From JAABTH01 sp964390725 (GTDB taxonomy: Bacteria; Bacillota; Dethiobacteria; DTU022), in contig CAYMIW010000021.1 of the NCBI GenBank assembly GCA_964390725.1, forward strand, positions 1-47,822: DNA of 47,822 nt. The letters are read 5' to 3'. Position numbers and translations under genes: made by a program. Shown in pieces: positions 24,864 through 33,095 of the stretch. Within the stretch, counting starts at the first letter, position 1; each line of letters opens with the position of its first letter. The notes below the pieces were generated by a model that was not told the origin of the DNA, searched no databases, and saw only the letters and a list, made by a program, of their open reading frames with translations.

Positions 24864-26444
24864 TTACTCCCACTCTATTGTTCCCGGTGGTTTGGAAGTT
24901 ATATCATAAACTACCCGTGCTGCTTCAGCTATCTCGCCTGTAATTCTGGCCGAGGACCTCTCGAGGAGATCATGTGGTAAACGAGCCCAATCGGCAGTCA
25001 TGGCATCTTCCGACAGCACTGCTCTTAAAGCAATAACCGGACCGTAATGTCGATCATCACCTTTTACCCCGACCACGTTAACTCCTGTTAATACTGCAAA
25101 ATACTGCCATAGTTCATTTTTTAAACCTGCTTTATCAACTTCTTCCCGAAAAATTGCATCAGCCCTTTGCAGCAGCAATAGCTTTTCTTCAGTTATTTCG
25201 CCGATTATCCTTACAGCTAAACCGGGACCCGGAAAAGGCTGTCTTTTTAAAATCGACGCAGGCAAGCCCAGTTCAGCCCCGACCAGGCGAACTTCATCTT
25301 TGAAGAGTTCACGCAGCGGTTCAATCAAATCAAAGCCCAACTCATCCGGCAGGCCGCCAACATTGTGGTGCGATTTTATTACAGCCGCTCCATTAACTGT
25401 CCCACTTTCAATTACATCGGGATATATAGTTCCCTGGGCCAGGAAGGTTATATCACCCATGGAAAGAGCTTCTTCTTTAAAAACATGTATAAACTCGGCG
25501 CCGATAATCATTCTTTTTTCTTCCGGATCAGTTACACCGGTTAGTTTATCTAAAAACTGTTTTCGCGCATCAATATGTATAAACCGGCCCTTCAATCTTT
25601 CCCGGTATAATTTTACTACCTGTTCTGCCTCATCTAATCTTAATAATCCGTGGTCTACAAAAATATAAACAGCTCTTTCAGCTACTGCCTTATCCAACAA
25701 AAAGGCCACAACCGAGGAATCCACGCCACCGCTTAAGGCGCAGACTACCTTGTCCTTTTTCCCCAGGGTGTTTCTGATCATGTTCACGGCATCATTAACA
25801 AAACTACTTGGGCTCCAGGTTTTTTTGCATCGGCAGACATCAAACAAAAATGCCTTTAAAACGCTGTTTCCTCCCGGAGTGTGAAACACTTCAGGATGAA
25901 ACTGAACACCGTATATTTTTTTATTATGGCTGCCAATTGCCGCCAGTGTATTGTTTTCAGTGCGGGCTAATATTGAAAACCCGGGTGGAGGATTCAATAC
26001 TTCGTCCTGATGGCTCATCCAACCACAATTGGCCGCTTCATCTGTAAAGAGAGCATCATTAAAAAGTGGGGCTTTCTCAACTATACAAAAGGGTGTTCGC
26101 CCAAATTCTGATCGGGTGCCCTTTACTACATTACCACCCAGTTCCAGCGCCAGCAGTTGCATTCCGTAACAGATGCCGAGAATTGGCACTCCACCTTCGT
26201 AAATGGCAGGGTCGCAGCGGGGAGCATCTTTTTCATGCACAGAAGCCGGACTTCCGGAAAGAATAATACCGGCAGGGTTAAGAACGGCAATCTCCTTCCA
26301 GGTGGTGTTGTAAGGAACAAGCTCACAATACACTCCGATCTCTCTGATCCTCCTGGCAATTAACATACTGTACTGACCGCCAAAATCCAGTATAATTATT
26401 TTTTCTCGCAGACTGCCGGAATTATCAGCTAAAAAATGCTTCAT
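24864..26444 (-). CDS. guaA: GMP synthase (glutamine-hydrolysing) GuaA
   Basis: Converts XMP to GMP with glutamine and ATP; 526 residues from ATG 26444. The N-terminal glutaminase has I-L-D-F-G-G-Q-Y, the nucleophile in L-G-I-C-Y-G-M-Q and Q-F-H-P-E. The ATP pyrophosphatase P-loop is S-G-G-V-D-S-S. The dimerisation domain ends with the invariant K-P-P-G-T-I-E-W-E. The frame extends upstream to TTG 26468, but AAAGGAG lies within that extension, so ATG 26444 or TTG 26447 is the true start. It is downstream of the signalling cluster, separated by a terminator-like hairpin. Confidence 0.96.
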   Translation of the reverse strand: MKHFLADNSGSLREKIIILDFGGQYSMLIARRIREIGVYCELVPYNTTWKEIAVLNPAGIILSGSPASVHEKDAPRCDPAIYEGGVPILGICYGMQLLALELGGNVVKGTRSEFGRTPFCIVEKAPLFNDALFTDEAANCGWMSHQDEVLNPPPGFSILARTENNTLAAIGSHNKKIYGVQFHPEVFHTPGGNSVLKAFLFDVCRCKKTWSPSSFVNDAVNMIRNTLGKKDKVVCALSGGVDSSVVAFLLDKAVAERAVYIFVDHGLLRLDEAEQVVKLYRERLKGRFIHIDARKQFLDKLTGVTDPEEKRMIIGAEFIHVFKEEALSMGDITFLAQGTIYPDVIESGTVNGAAVIKSHHNVGGLPDELGFDLIEPLRELFKDEVRLVGAELGLPASILKRQPFPGPGLAVRIIGEITEEKLLLLQRADAIFREEVDKAGLKNELWQYFAVLTGVNVVGVKGDDRHYGPVIALRAVLSEDAMTADWARLPHDLLERSSARITGEIAEAARVVYDITSKPPGTIEWE

Positions 26445-26536
26445 CAATTCTATATATTCTCCTTTCAAACAAGTAATGTTTTAAGCTCTGGCAACACGCC
26501 GGACTCTAGTAGTAAAGGTGTTTATAAACAGCAAAA

Positions 26537-26555
26537 CCCCGCTGTAAACCCGGGG
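26537..26555 (-). terminator. Terminator-like hairpin after the signalling operon
   Basis: On the minus strand CCCCG and CGGGG pair around a nine-base loop and are followed by TTTTGCTGTTT. It lies about 90 bases after the kinase stop and about 90 before guaA, so it probably ends the kinase operon. It could also act as a leader element for guaA. Confidence 0.6.
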
Positions 26556-26645
26556 CCTGCCTGTTAAACATGATAATCTGTTTCACCAATATTACAAAGG
26601 TTATCAAGCTTAGAGAGGCCTTTTAGAAAAACTTACATTGATTAC

Positions 26646-28739
26646 TCAAAACCCGCTTTCCAGAAGGTTACGCCCGCTGCCATCATGCTGCACCTTATAA
26701 ATGGTATCTTGTTCAGCTTGATCCATGTATATAATCCACTCATCCAATACGTTTATATAGCGTACAGCTTCGGCAACCAGCTTGATCCTGCCGGTTCCAT
26801 CTGTTCTGACCTTGTTTAGTGAAAAATCATCATCTTCATCTGCATAGTATATCCATCCATCAGCTACGTTAATAAACCACGCCGGCTGGTCAATCACTTT
26901 TTCATTTTCTGAGCCATCAATCTTCATTTTATATATGCCTGATCCGTCATCTTCATTGCTGTAATAGATCCAACCATCAACAACATTTATACAGCATGAT
27001 GAGCTGTCGTTGATTTTTTCTTTCTGACCGGCGTCAGAACTAACCCGGTATATTTTATCTCCATCATCACGATTAACATAATAAATCCAATCATCTTCAA
27101 TACATATATACCAAGCGGAATCTTCACTCAATCTTGTTCTTCCTTCTCCTCCGGTGCTTATCCTGTAAAGCCTGTAGTTATCGGCTTCATCGAGATAATA
27201 AAGCCATCCATCAACTAACGTAACAAACCAGGCCCCATTATCTGTTAGTGATTCTCTGTTACTTCCATTCCGGCTAACCCTGTATATTCTGTTATTATCA
27301 TCACGGTTGCTGTAATAAACATTATCGCCTGATACATTGATAAACCAGGCAGAATCCACACTTATTGCCCTTGTTTCTCCCGAGCCGGTGGTACCCTTTT
27401 GCAAGCTTCCTCCCTGGTTACTGCGGAAAAATATTTGTTCTCCCTGGGTAGCTGCAAACCCCCCGTTTATAATATTGCCTCCGCTGTTTCCCCAATAATT
27501 GGCTTCCGCCGGGCTACTGTCTTCTTCTGCAGCAGCACCATTTTCAGATACCACTACCGGTCCGGTTTCAACTGCCTGATCTGCCGATACATCTGCTTCG
27601 CTTCCGCCAAAAACACCGCTTGCCCAGAGTCCATACCCACCCCCCCCAATAACCAGTGCAGCAATAACCCCAATAATCAAACCGAGGGGGATAGGTTTCT
27701 TCTCAGATTTTACTGCATTATCCGCTGTCGTTTTTCCTACTGCGGGGGCAGGAGCGATTACACCGGCCTTGCTTTTACCCATCAGCACATCCTGAAAATC
27801 CTGTATGCTCTGAAAGCGGTCATCTGCACGTACAGCAAGGGCTTTTAGAAGAGCTTTTTCTTCATCTTCGCTAAGGGCAGCCCCCAGTTTTGAAGGTGGT
27901 TCCAAGGGATCATCGACAAGCCGTTCCAGTGCCTCGGGGGGTTGTTTGCCCGTTACCAAATGGTAGTAAGTAGCTGCTATAGCATAAATGTCGGTCCATG
28001 GACCCTGGACTCCCTTGCTTCGGTACTGTTCCTCAGGAGCATAGCCCGGCTTTAGAATAATTGAAAGGCTCCGCCCTTTTTCGCCTATTGCCTGGCGGGC
28101 AGCACCGAAGTCTATTAAAATCACCTGGCCTTTTTTATTAATAAAAATATTATCCGGGCTGATATCACGGTGCAGAATATTAACAGAATGGACTTCTTTC
28201 AGGGCATCCATTACAGGCATTAAAATGCCCCTTGCCTGATCGACCGGTAAAACTCCACCAGCATTTGCCAGATGTTCTTTTACAGTAATACCTTCAACAT
28301 AACTCATGACAAAATAAGCAGTACCGTTAGCTTTAAAGAAATCGCGAACCGATACGATATTGGGATGTCCTTCAAACTGGGCCAGGGTGCGCGCTTCCTG
28401 GAGAAATTTATCCAGGCCGTAATCATACTGGCTGCCCATGCTGCCGCTGTAAGCCGAAACCTGACTGTGCCCGGCTGCACGTGAAGCAAGCTCCTGGGGG
28501 AAATACTCTTTAATGGCTAACTTAACATTTAAATTTATATCCCAGGCCAGGTAAGTAATCCCAAAACCACCCTGGCCGAGAACCCGGCCTACCAGGTATT
28601 TTTTTTCAAGAACAGTACGCGGAGGCAAATAGAGGGGCGATTCAGGTGCAGTGCCTTCTACAAAACCGCAGTGCGGGCATTTAGCTTCATCATCTGGTTT
28701 TTCTGTCATACATCCCATACATAATCTGTTCAACTCCAA
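26646..28739 (-). CDS. Transmembrane Ser/Thr protein kinase with zinc ribbon and external DUF5050-type repeats
   Basis: Membrane receptor kinase, about 697 residues from TTG 28739 (GGAGG seven bases upstream). In order: an N-terminal zinc-ribbon-like C-M-G-C...C-P-H-C-G (residues 7-27), a Hanks-type kinase domain (glycine loop G-Q-G-G-F-G, Lys in A-I-K-E-Y-F-P, catalytic H-R-D-I-S-P-D-N, D-F-G-A-A-R), a proline/alanine linker, one membrane helix (I-I-G-V-I-A-A-L-V-I-G-G near 360-380), and an external region of six or seven repeats of about 40 residues rich in W-I-Y-Y and D-G. The kinase should be cytoplasmic and the repeats an outside sensor. It is the last gene of the cluster, 56 bases after a PP2C gene. 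Confidence 0.88.
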   Translation of the reverse strand: MELNRLCMGCMTEKPDDEAKCPHCGFVEGTAPESPLYLPPRTVLEKKYLVGRVLGQGGFGITYLAWDINLNVKLAIKEYFPQELASRAAGHSQVSAYSGSMGSQYDYGLDKFLQEARTLAQFEGHPNIVSVRDFFKANGTAYFVMSYVEGITVKEHLANAGGVLPVDQARGILMPVMDALKEVHSVNILHRDISPDNIFINKKGQVILIDFGAARQAIGEKGRSLSIILKPGYAPEEQYRSKGVQGPWTDIYAIAATYYHLVTGKQPPEALERLVDDPLEPPSKLGAALSEDEEKALLKALAVRADDRFQSIQDFQDVLMGKSKAGVIAPAPAVGKTTADNAVKSEKKPIPLGLIIGVIAALVIGGGGYGLWASGVFGGSEADVSADQAVETGPVVVSENGAAAEEDSSPAEANYWGNSGGNIINGGFAATQGEQIFFRSNQGGSLQKGTTGSGETRAISVDSAWFINVSGDNVYYSNRDDNNRIYRVSRNGSNRESLTDNGAWFVTLVDGWLYYLDEADNYRLYRISTGGEGRTRLSEDSAWYICIEDDWIYYVNRDDGDKIYRVSSDAGQKEKINDSSSCCINVVDGWIYYSNEDDGSGIYKMKIDGSENEKVIDQPAWFINVADGWIYYADEDDDFSLNKVRTDGTGRIKLVAEAVRYINVLDEWIIYMDQAEQDTIYKVQHDGSGRNLLESGF

Positions 28740-28795
28740 AAGACTCCCTCCATTCTGAACTGGCAAATAAAATAGATATATGATGTTATCATATA

Positions 28796-29524
28796 CTAAG
28801 AGACATTTATTGCAAGTGCAGAGTAATTATCGTGGCCCTCATCTGCTTTCTCGTGAAGTATATTTTCCATGTTTTTAAGCCAGCTATCCACGGTTTTGCT
28901 TTGATCAAGACAGGCTTCCATCTCTGATTCATAAACATATTCCCAGAACCCATCACTGCATAATAGAAATCGGTCACCCGGCTGCAGCTGCAATTCATTG
29001 TCAGAGTACCTGATTTTATCAAAATTACTGCTGTCAAAAGAGGCTGTCAACCTGTTTCGGTCTTCATGAAAACGAATCTGATCCGCTGATATACTGCCGC
29101 TGTCTGCCAGGTGTTGTGGGACACTGTGATCCCTGGTTTGAAAACATAACTTGCCTGACCTGAACAGGTAGAGCCTTGAATCACCTATATGGGCCCAGCA
29201 GGCCACATTACCACCGGTTAAAACAGCAACCAGGGTAGTTTTTAAAGATGATTCCTGTCCTTCTGAAGATCTTATTTTATCAATTAGGCAAGCGGCATTC
29301 TGCAGGTAGTTTTTTAATATTTCAGTTGAAGCTCCCGGAGATGCTTTAAATGAGTTAATAATATTATCAACCACGGCTTTTGAAGCAATATCACCACCAC
29401 GATGGCCGCCAAGCCCATCAGCCATGAGGTAACAGCCAAATCTGTCCAGGAGACAATAATCGGCATAATCTTCATTAACTTTACGGCCACCGGGCTTAGA
29501 AAGCTTGGAAGCTGTTAATTTCAT
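28796..29524 (-). CDS. PP2C-type Ser/Thr protein phosphatase
   Basis: Soluble metal-dependent phosphatase, 242 residues, with the PP2C signatures N-E-D near residue 17, A-D-G-L-G-G-H-R-G-G (35-44), H-I-G-D-S-R-L-Y-L near 118, C-S-D-G-F-W near 188, and G-H-D-N-Y-S at the C-terminus. These Asp residues bind the two Mn/Mg ions. It is placed directly before one kinase and after the BIG2 protein, so it most likely reverses phosphorylation by the clustered kinases. Confidence 0.92.
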   Translation of the reverse strand: MKLTASKLSKPGGRKVNEDYADYCLLDRFGCYLMADGLGGHRGGDIASKAVVDNIINSFKASPGASTEILKNYLQNAACLIDKIRSSEGQESSLKTTLVAVLTGGNVACWAHIGDSRLYLFRSGKLCFQTRDHSVPQHLADSGSISADQIRFHEDRNRLTASFDSSNFDKIRYSDNELQLQPGDRFLLCSDGFWEYVYESEMEACLDQSKTVDSWLKNMENILHEKADEGHDNYSALAINVS

Positions 29525-29599
29525 GTTTATCTTTCCTTTTTAACATCGAATCTAAATATATAGGTTATAACGCTGCGATCCGGATTATACAGTAACCAT

Positions 29600-30427
29600 T
29601 TAAGCTGACCGGCGCTGTTTGATCAACAATACAAGCAGAACTATTATTACCAGGATTATAAATCCAAGCCCAAGGTTAATGTAAAGGCTATAATCAGGTG
29701 AGTTATCAACCGGTTGTTCCTCAGCCGCGCTCTCTTCTATTTCAACTGGATCAACCACCTCGGGCAATTCTTCTTGATCATTATCTTTGGGATCTGCCTG
29801 ATCAATATTTTCATCTGACTGGTTTTCCGTAACTGTAACATTACTGTAAGCGAGTATTTGTTCATTATCTACAGCCCTGGCAATAACCCGTGCTTCTCCG
29901 CTCTTATAAGCAGTAGCAAGACCATTATTATCCACTGTAACAACACCATTATCACTGGATTGCCATTTCAAATCTGATGAAGTAGCGTATTCCGGTTCCA
30001 AGGTGGCTTCAAACTGTAGTTCTTCACCCGGAGCAAGGACAACTTCAAGCGGCTCCAGGAATATTTTTCTGATTGGAACAACTACTTCAACCCGGCAATA
30101 ATTCTGGAATTGGCCATCTTCAGTAGTTACATAAATATTAGTTGTTCCAGGAGCAAGGGCCTCGATTATAACTGTTGATCCGGTTCTCTCAATAATTTGA
30201 ACTTTATTCTTATCTCCGGAATGCCAGCTTACTATTTTATTACTTGCGTTGGTTGGTATTACCCAGGCAGATATTTCTTCAGTTGTAAATACTTTCATGA
30301 CAAGTTCAGTAGTTTCCAGGTATACACCTGTAACTGGAATCTTATCTTCAGCAAAAACAACCTGGGCCAAAAATGTAACCATAAATAAAGAAATTAACCA
30401 TGCAATGATCAGTTTTTTAGCAATCAT
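29600..30427 (-). CDS. Membrane-anchored Ig-like (BIG2) domain protein
   Basis: Surface-exposed protein, 275 residues: signal peptide (residues 1-26, ending V-V-F-A), two bacterial Ig-like (BIG2) domains (about 30-115 and 118-205, with the typical L-x-P-G-E-x-L-Q-F and S-S-D-N-G-V-V-T-V patterns), an acidic Glu/Asp-rich stretch (about 208-245), and a C-terminal helix followed by K-Q-R-R-S-A. BIG2 domains bind surface ligands or serve as spacers. It lies inside the kinase/phosphatase cluster, 17 bases after the FHA-MORN kinase, suggesting it is an external partner. No catalytic motif is seen. Confidence 0.78.
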   Translation of the reverse strand: MIAKKLIIAWLISLFMVTFLAQVVFAEDKIPVTGVYLETTELVMKVFTTEEISAWVIPTNASNKIVSWHSGDKNKVQIIERTGSTVIIEALAPGTTNIYVTTEDGQFQNYCRVEVVVPIRKIFLEPLEVVLAPGEELQFEATLEPEYATSSDLKWQSSDNGVVTVDNNGLATAYKSGEARVIARAVDNEQILAYSNVTVTENQSDENIDQADPKDNDQEELPEVVDPVEIEESAAEEQPVDNSPDYSLYINLGLGFIILVIIVLLVLLIKQRRSA

Positions 30428-30444
30428 TTCTCACGCCTCATTTC

Positions 30445-32376
30445 CTATCGGCCTAGATAGTTATTATTCTCCCAGATTCCGGCTCTTGTTGTCCCATCGG
30501 GATAAGACATTATTCCCTCACCGTGCATCTGGCCATTCAACCACTGTCCTTCATATTTGCGTTCTCCACGCTGCACCAGACCGGCAGAGGTTTGATCAAT
30601 TTCGTAAATCAAAATGCCTTCCCCGTGCGGCACTCCATTCTTCAACTGCCCGGTATAAGTCCCTCCCAGGTATGATATCGTGCCGTTTTCAATCGAACTA
30701 TCACCAATGATATCAAAGGATCCCGATTGGTTTTCCTCTTCCCCGCCAACCTCCCCCTGGTTATTACCTGCTGTGAGATCAGTCGGTTCTACCCGGACCT
30801 GGTTGTTGACAAAAATTACAATGAAAACCACAACAAGCAGAAATATCGAAGCTATAACCATCAACAACTTCTTACCCTGCTGGTTGGCGTTTGGTATTTT
30901 ACGGCCTTTGCTGCTATGCACATCAGCAACAGCTACTTCAGTTGAAAATAACAAGTTGCCGTTTTTTGCAAAAAAACCAACCCCATCAAAAAATATTTCT
31001 GTATGGCTAAATCGTAAATAAGAATTTGCAGGCAACTGCATATCATTTTCAACCCTTGCATCATTAACAAAAGTACCATAGGTGCTGCTGAGGTCGGCAA
31101 TGTACCATTCACCCGAATTGTCATATATGCAGGCATGATAACGAGACACAGTGCTATCGTTTAAAACTAATATATTAGATGGATCTCTTCCAACTGTTAT
31201 TTCTTTACCTACCTTGCTTACAGGACGCGGATTCAGAGATTCAACATGGTAAAGATTGTCCGGCTCAATATCATTTCGAATTACATCCGCATAAGCTGCA
31301 GTCGCCTCATTCTCGTTTGTATCACCATGTGTAATCTGCAATTCTTCTTCTGCCATATTTTCCGAATCTGAACCCCACTGACCAGTAGTTATGCGACCAC
31401 CCTGTTCATTAAGAACATCCCATAACGCGTTTTGAAAATCAGCAACAGCTTTAAAACGATCTTCCGCTTTTACAGCTAAAGCGGTCAATAAAGCACCTTC
31501 TGCGGCCGGACTGTATGAAACTCCCTGGGAAGAAGGCCTTACCAGGGGATCATCACTTAAACGATCAAGCGAATCAGGAATCATTTTACCGGTAATAACC
31601 CGGTAAAGAGTTGCAGCAGCAGCATAGATGTCAGTCCAGGGACCCTGTTTGCCCCGGCTCCGGTATTGCTCCTCGGGAGCATAGCCCGGTTTTAATATAA
31701 TGGATAAATTTTTTGCCTTTTCACCCATTGCATGGCGTGCAGCACCAAAATCAAGCAGAATAACCCTGCCCTCTGTCGTTATAAATATATTGTCCGGGCT
31801 TACATCCCTATGCAGCAAACCCTCTTTATGTATAGCTTTCAAAGCATCAAGCACAGGCATTATGATTTGAACTGCCTCTTCGAATGAAAGCCGTTCTCCT
31901 TGCTGGGAAAGATATTCGTAAAGATTAATCCCTTCGAGGTAAGGCATAACCAGGTAAGCAGTATTGTTACTTTTAAAAAAATCCCTTACTGTTACTATAT
32001 TTGGATGTCCCTCAAACAAGGCAAGGGTTTTTGCTTCAGCAAGAAATTTTTCCAACCCATAATTATACTGTTCTGCCATATCATGAGAATATAAATAAAC
32101 ATCACTGCTATGTGCCATTCTGCAGGCCAGCTCTCGAGGAAAAAACTCTTTGACTGCCAGTTTGCGTTCCAGGTAAATATCCCAGGCCAGGTACGTTATA
32201 CCAAAACCTCCCTGGCCAAGGACTTTGCCCAGCAAATATTTTTCATTGATCACTGTCCGGGGAAGTAAGTGCATGGCTGATTCAGGCTCGGTCCCTTCTA
32301 CCCAGCCACATTGAGAACAATTTGTTTTATGATCCTTGATTGCCATACAACCCATGCACAGGTGATCTAAATCCAT
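30445..32376 (-). CDS. Ser/Thr protein kinase with zinc ribbon, FHA domain, membrane helix and MORN repeats
   Basis: Membrane kinase of about 643 residues. In order: N-terminal zinc ribbon (C-M-G-C...C-S-Q-C-G), kinase domain (G-Q-G-G-F-G, A-V-K-E-F-F-P, H-R-D-V-S-P-D-N, D-F-G-A-A-R), a cytoplasmic FHA domain near 390-460 (V-G-R-D-P-S-N, S-R-Y-H, S-S-T-Y-G-T-F-V-N), one membrane helix near 505-530, and three C-terminal MORN-like repeats (G-x-x-x-G-Q-L-x-x-G...H-G-E-G). The FHA domain should bind phosphothreonine; the MORN repeats would lie outside. Start ATG 32376 is set from AAAGGG upstream and by analogy with the sister kinase. The kinase half is clearly a paralogue of the one at 26646. Confidence 0.88.
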   Translation of the reverse strand: MDLDHLCMGCMAIKDHKTNCSQCGWVEGTEPESAMHLLPRTVINEKYLLGKVLGQGGFGITYLAWDIYLERKLAVKEFFPRELACRMAHSSDVYLYSHDMAEQYNYGLEKFLAEAKTLALFEGHPNIVTVRDFFKSNNTAYLVMPYLEGINLYEYLSQQGERLSFEEAVQIIMPVLDALKAIHKEGLLHRDVSPDNIFITTEGRVILLDFGAARHAMGEKAKNLSIILKPGYAPEEQYRSRGKQGPWTDIYAAAATLYRVITGKMIPDSLDRLSDDPLVRPSSQGVSYSPAAEGALLTALAVKAEDRFKAVADFQNALWDVLNEQGGRITTGQWGSDSENMAEEELQITHGDTNENEATAAYADVIRNDIEPDNLYHVESLNPRPVSKVGKEITVGRDPSNILVLNDSTVSRYHACIYDNSGEWYIADLSSTYGTFVNDARVENDMQLPANSYLRFSHTEIFFDGVGFFAKNGNLLFSTEVAVADVHSSKGRKIPNANQQGKKLLMVIASIFLLVVVFIVIFVNNQVRVEPTDLTAGNNQGEVGGEEENQSGSFDIIGDSSIENGTISYLGGTYTGQLKNGVPHGEGILIYEIDQTSAGLVQRGERKYEGQWLNGQMHGEGIMSYPDGTTRAGIWENNNYLGR

Positions 32377-32411
32377 CATCAACACCCTTTAATTACTCGA
32401 AATTTACATTT

Positions 32412-32957
32412 CTACTCTGTTTCTTCATCCTTTTTCCATTCGAATTTATCACCGCAAAAAGGTATGAATATCAGTTGTGACTGTCCGATTTCGATCACAT
32501 CATAGGGTGAAAGGGTCACCGGAGTAATAACCTCTTCATCATTTAAATAGACAAGCCCCCTGCCTTCACCTGGATAAAGGCGGTAGGTGATATTCTTGGG
32601 ACTGAAACTAACAATAGCATGGTTGTCCCTTGATATAGAATCATCGCCGGGAATACTTATATCCATTTTATCCGATCTGCCGATAAAGTTTTTTTCTGCA
32701 GTAATGCGGTAATCTTTACCTTTTTCAGGACCTTTAACGGCAACCAGCCAGCCAACTACCGGGTCAATGCCAAGCTTCTTTTTAAAAACCCCTACTGTTT
32801 TACCATCGGCAGGGGCACCGGTTTCTCCACTGCCGGGCCTCTTGGCCATTGTTTTTTTAATTGATATATCCAGGTTTTGGACTCCACAAAAAGGACAACT
32901 GCTGTGCTTACTTGAATCATAATAGTGTCCCTTTTCGCACCGTGTCAATGAATCCAT
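32412..32957 (-). CDS. Soluble zinc-ribbon / FHA-domain protein
   Basis: About 181 residues with no signal peptide or membrane helix. The N-terminus has a C...C-P-F-C-G metal-binding-like motif (residues 7-25), then a linker, then an FHA domain (about 85-170: I-G-R-S-D-K near 90, I-S-R-D-N-H-A-I near 108). The SR...H spacing is one residue longer than the common S-R-x-H, a small oddity. It is likely a phosphothreonine reader for the clustered kinases. Start ATG 32957 has GGGAG seven bases upstream. Confidence 0.82.
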   Translation of the reverse strand: MDSLTRCEKGHYYDSSKHSSCPFCGVQNLDISIKKTMAKRPGSGETGAPADGKTVGVFKKKLGIDPVVGWLVAVKGPEKGKDYRITAEKNFIGRSDKMDISIPGDDSISRDNHAIVSFSPKNITYRLYPGEGRGLVYLNDEEVITPVTLSPYDVIEIGQSQLIFIPFCGDKFEWKKDEETE

Positions 32958-33002
32958 CTCCACACTCCCTCACCTATTCATCTAAGACTTTTTTTATTTT
33001 TC

Positions 33003-33032
33003 CTACCCGGTGACAACAAGGGCACCGGGTAG
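33003..33032 (+). terminator. Hairpin inside the signalling operon, terminator polarity on the opposite strand
   Basis: Ten-pair stem CTACCCGGTG / CACCGGGTAG with a ten-base loop. The T-run (TTTTT) follows on the plus strand, whereas all genes here run on the minus strand; the minus strand continues with A-rich sequence. It may stop antisense transcripts or stabilise processed mRNA between the protease and FHA genes. Confidence 0.5.
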
Positions 33033-33095
33033 TTTTTCACGCCTCTGTTAAAACTAAACTATCTATATCATTAGCTACTTTAACATCTTCAAAGC

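Noticed and set aside
26445..26645. Purine riboswitch upstream of guaA
   Set aside because: The conserved purine riboswitch junction sequences are not seen; only a short terminator-like hairpin is present.
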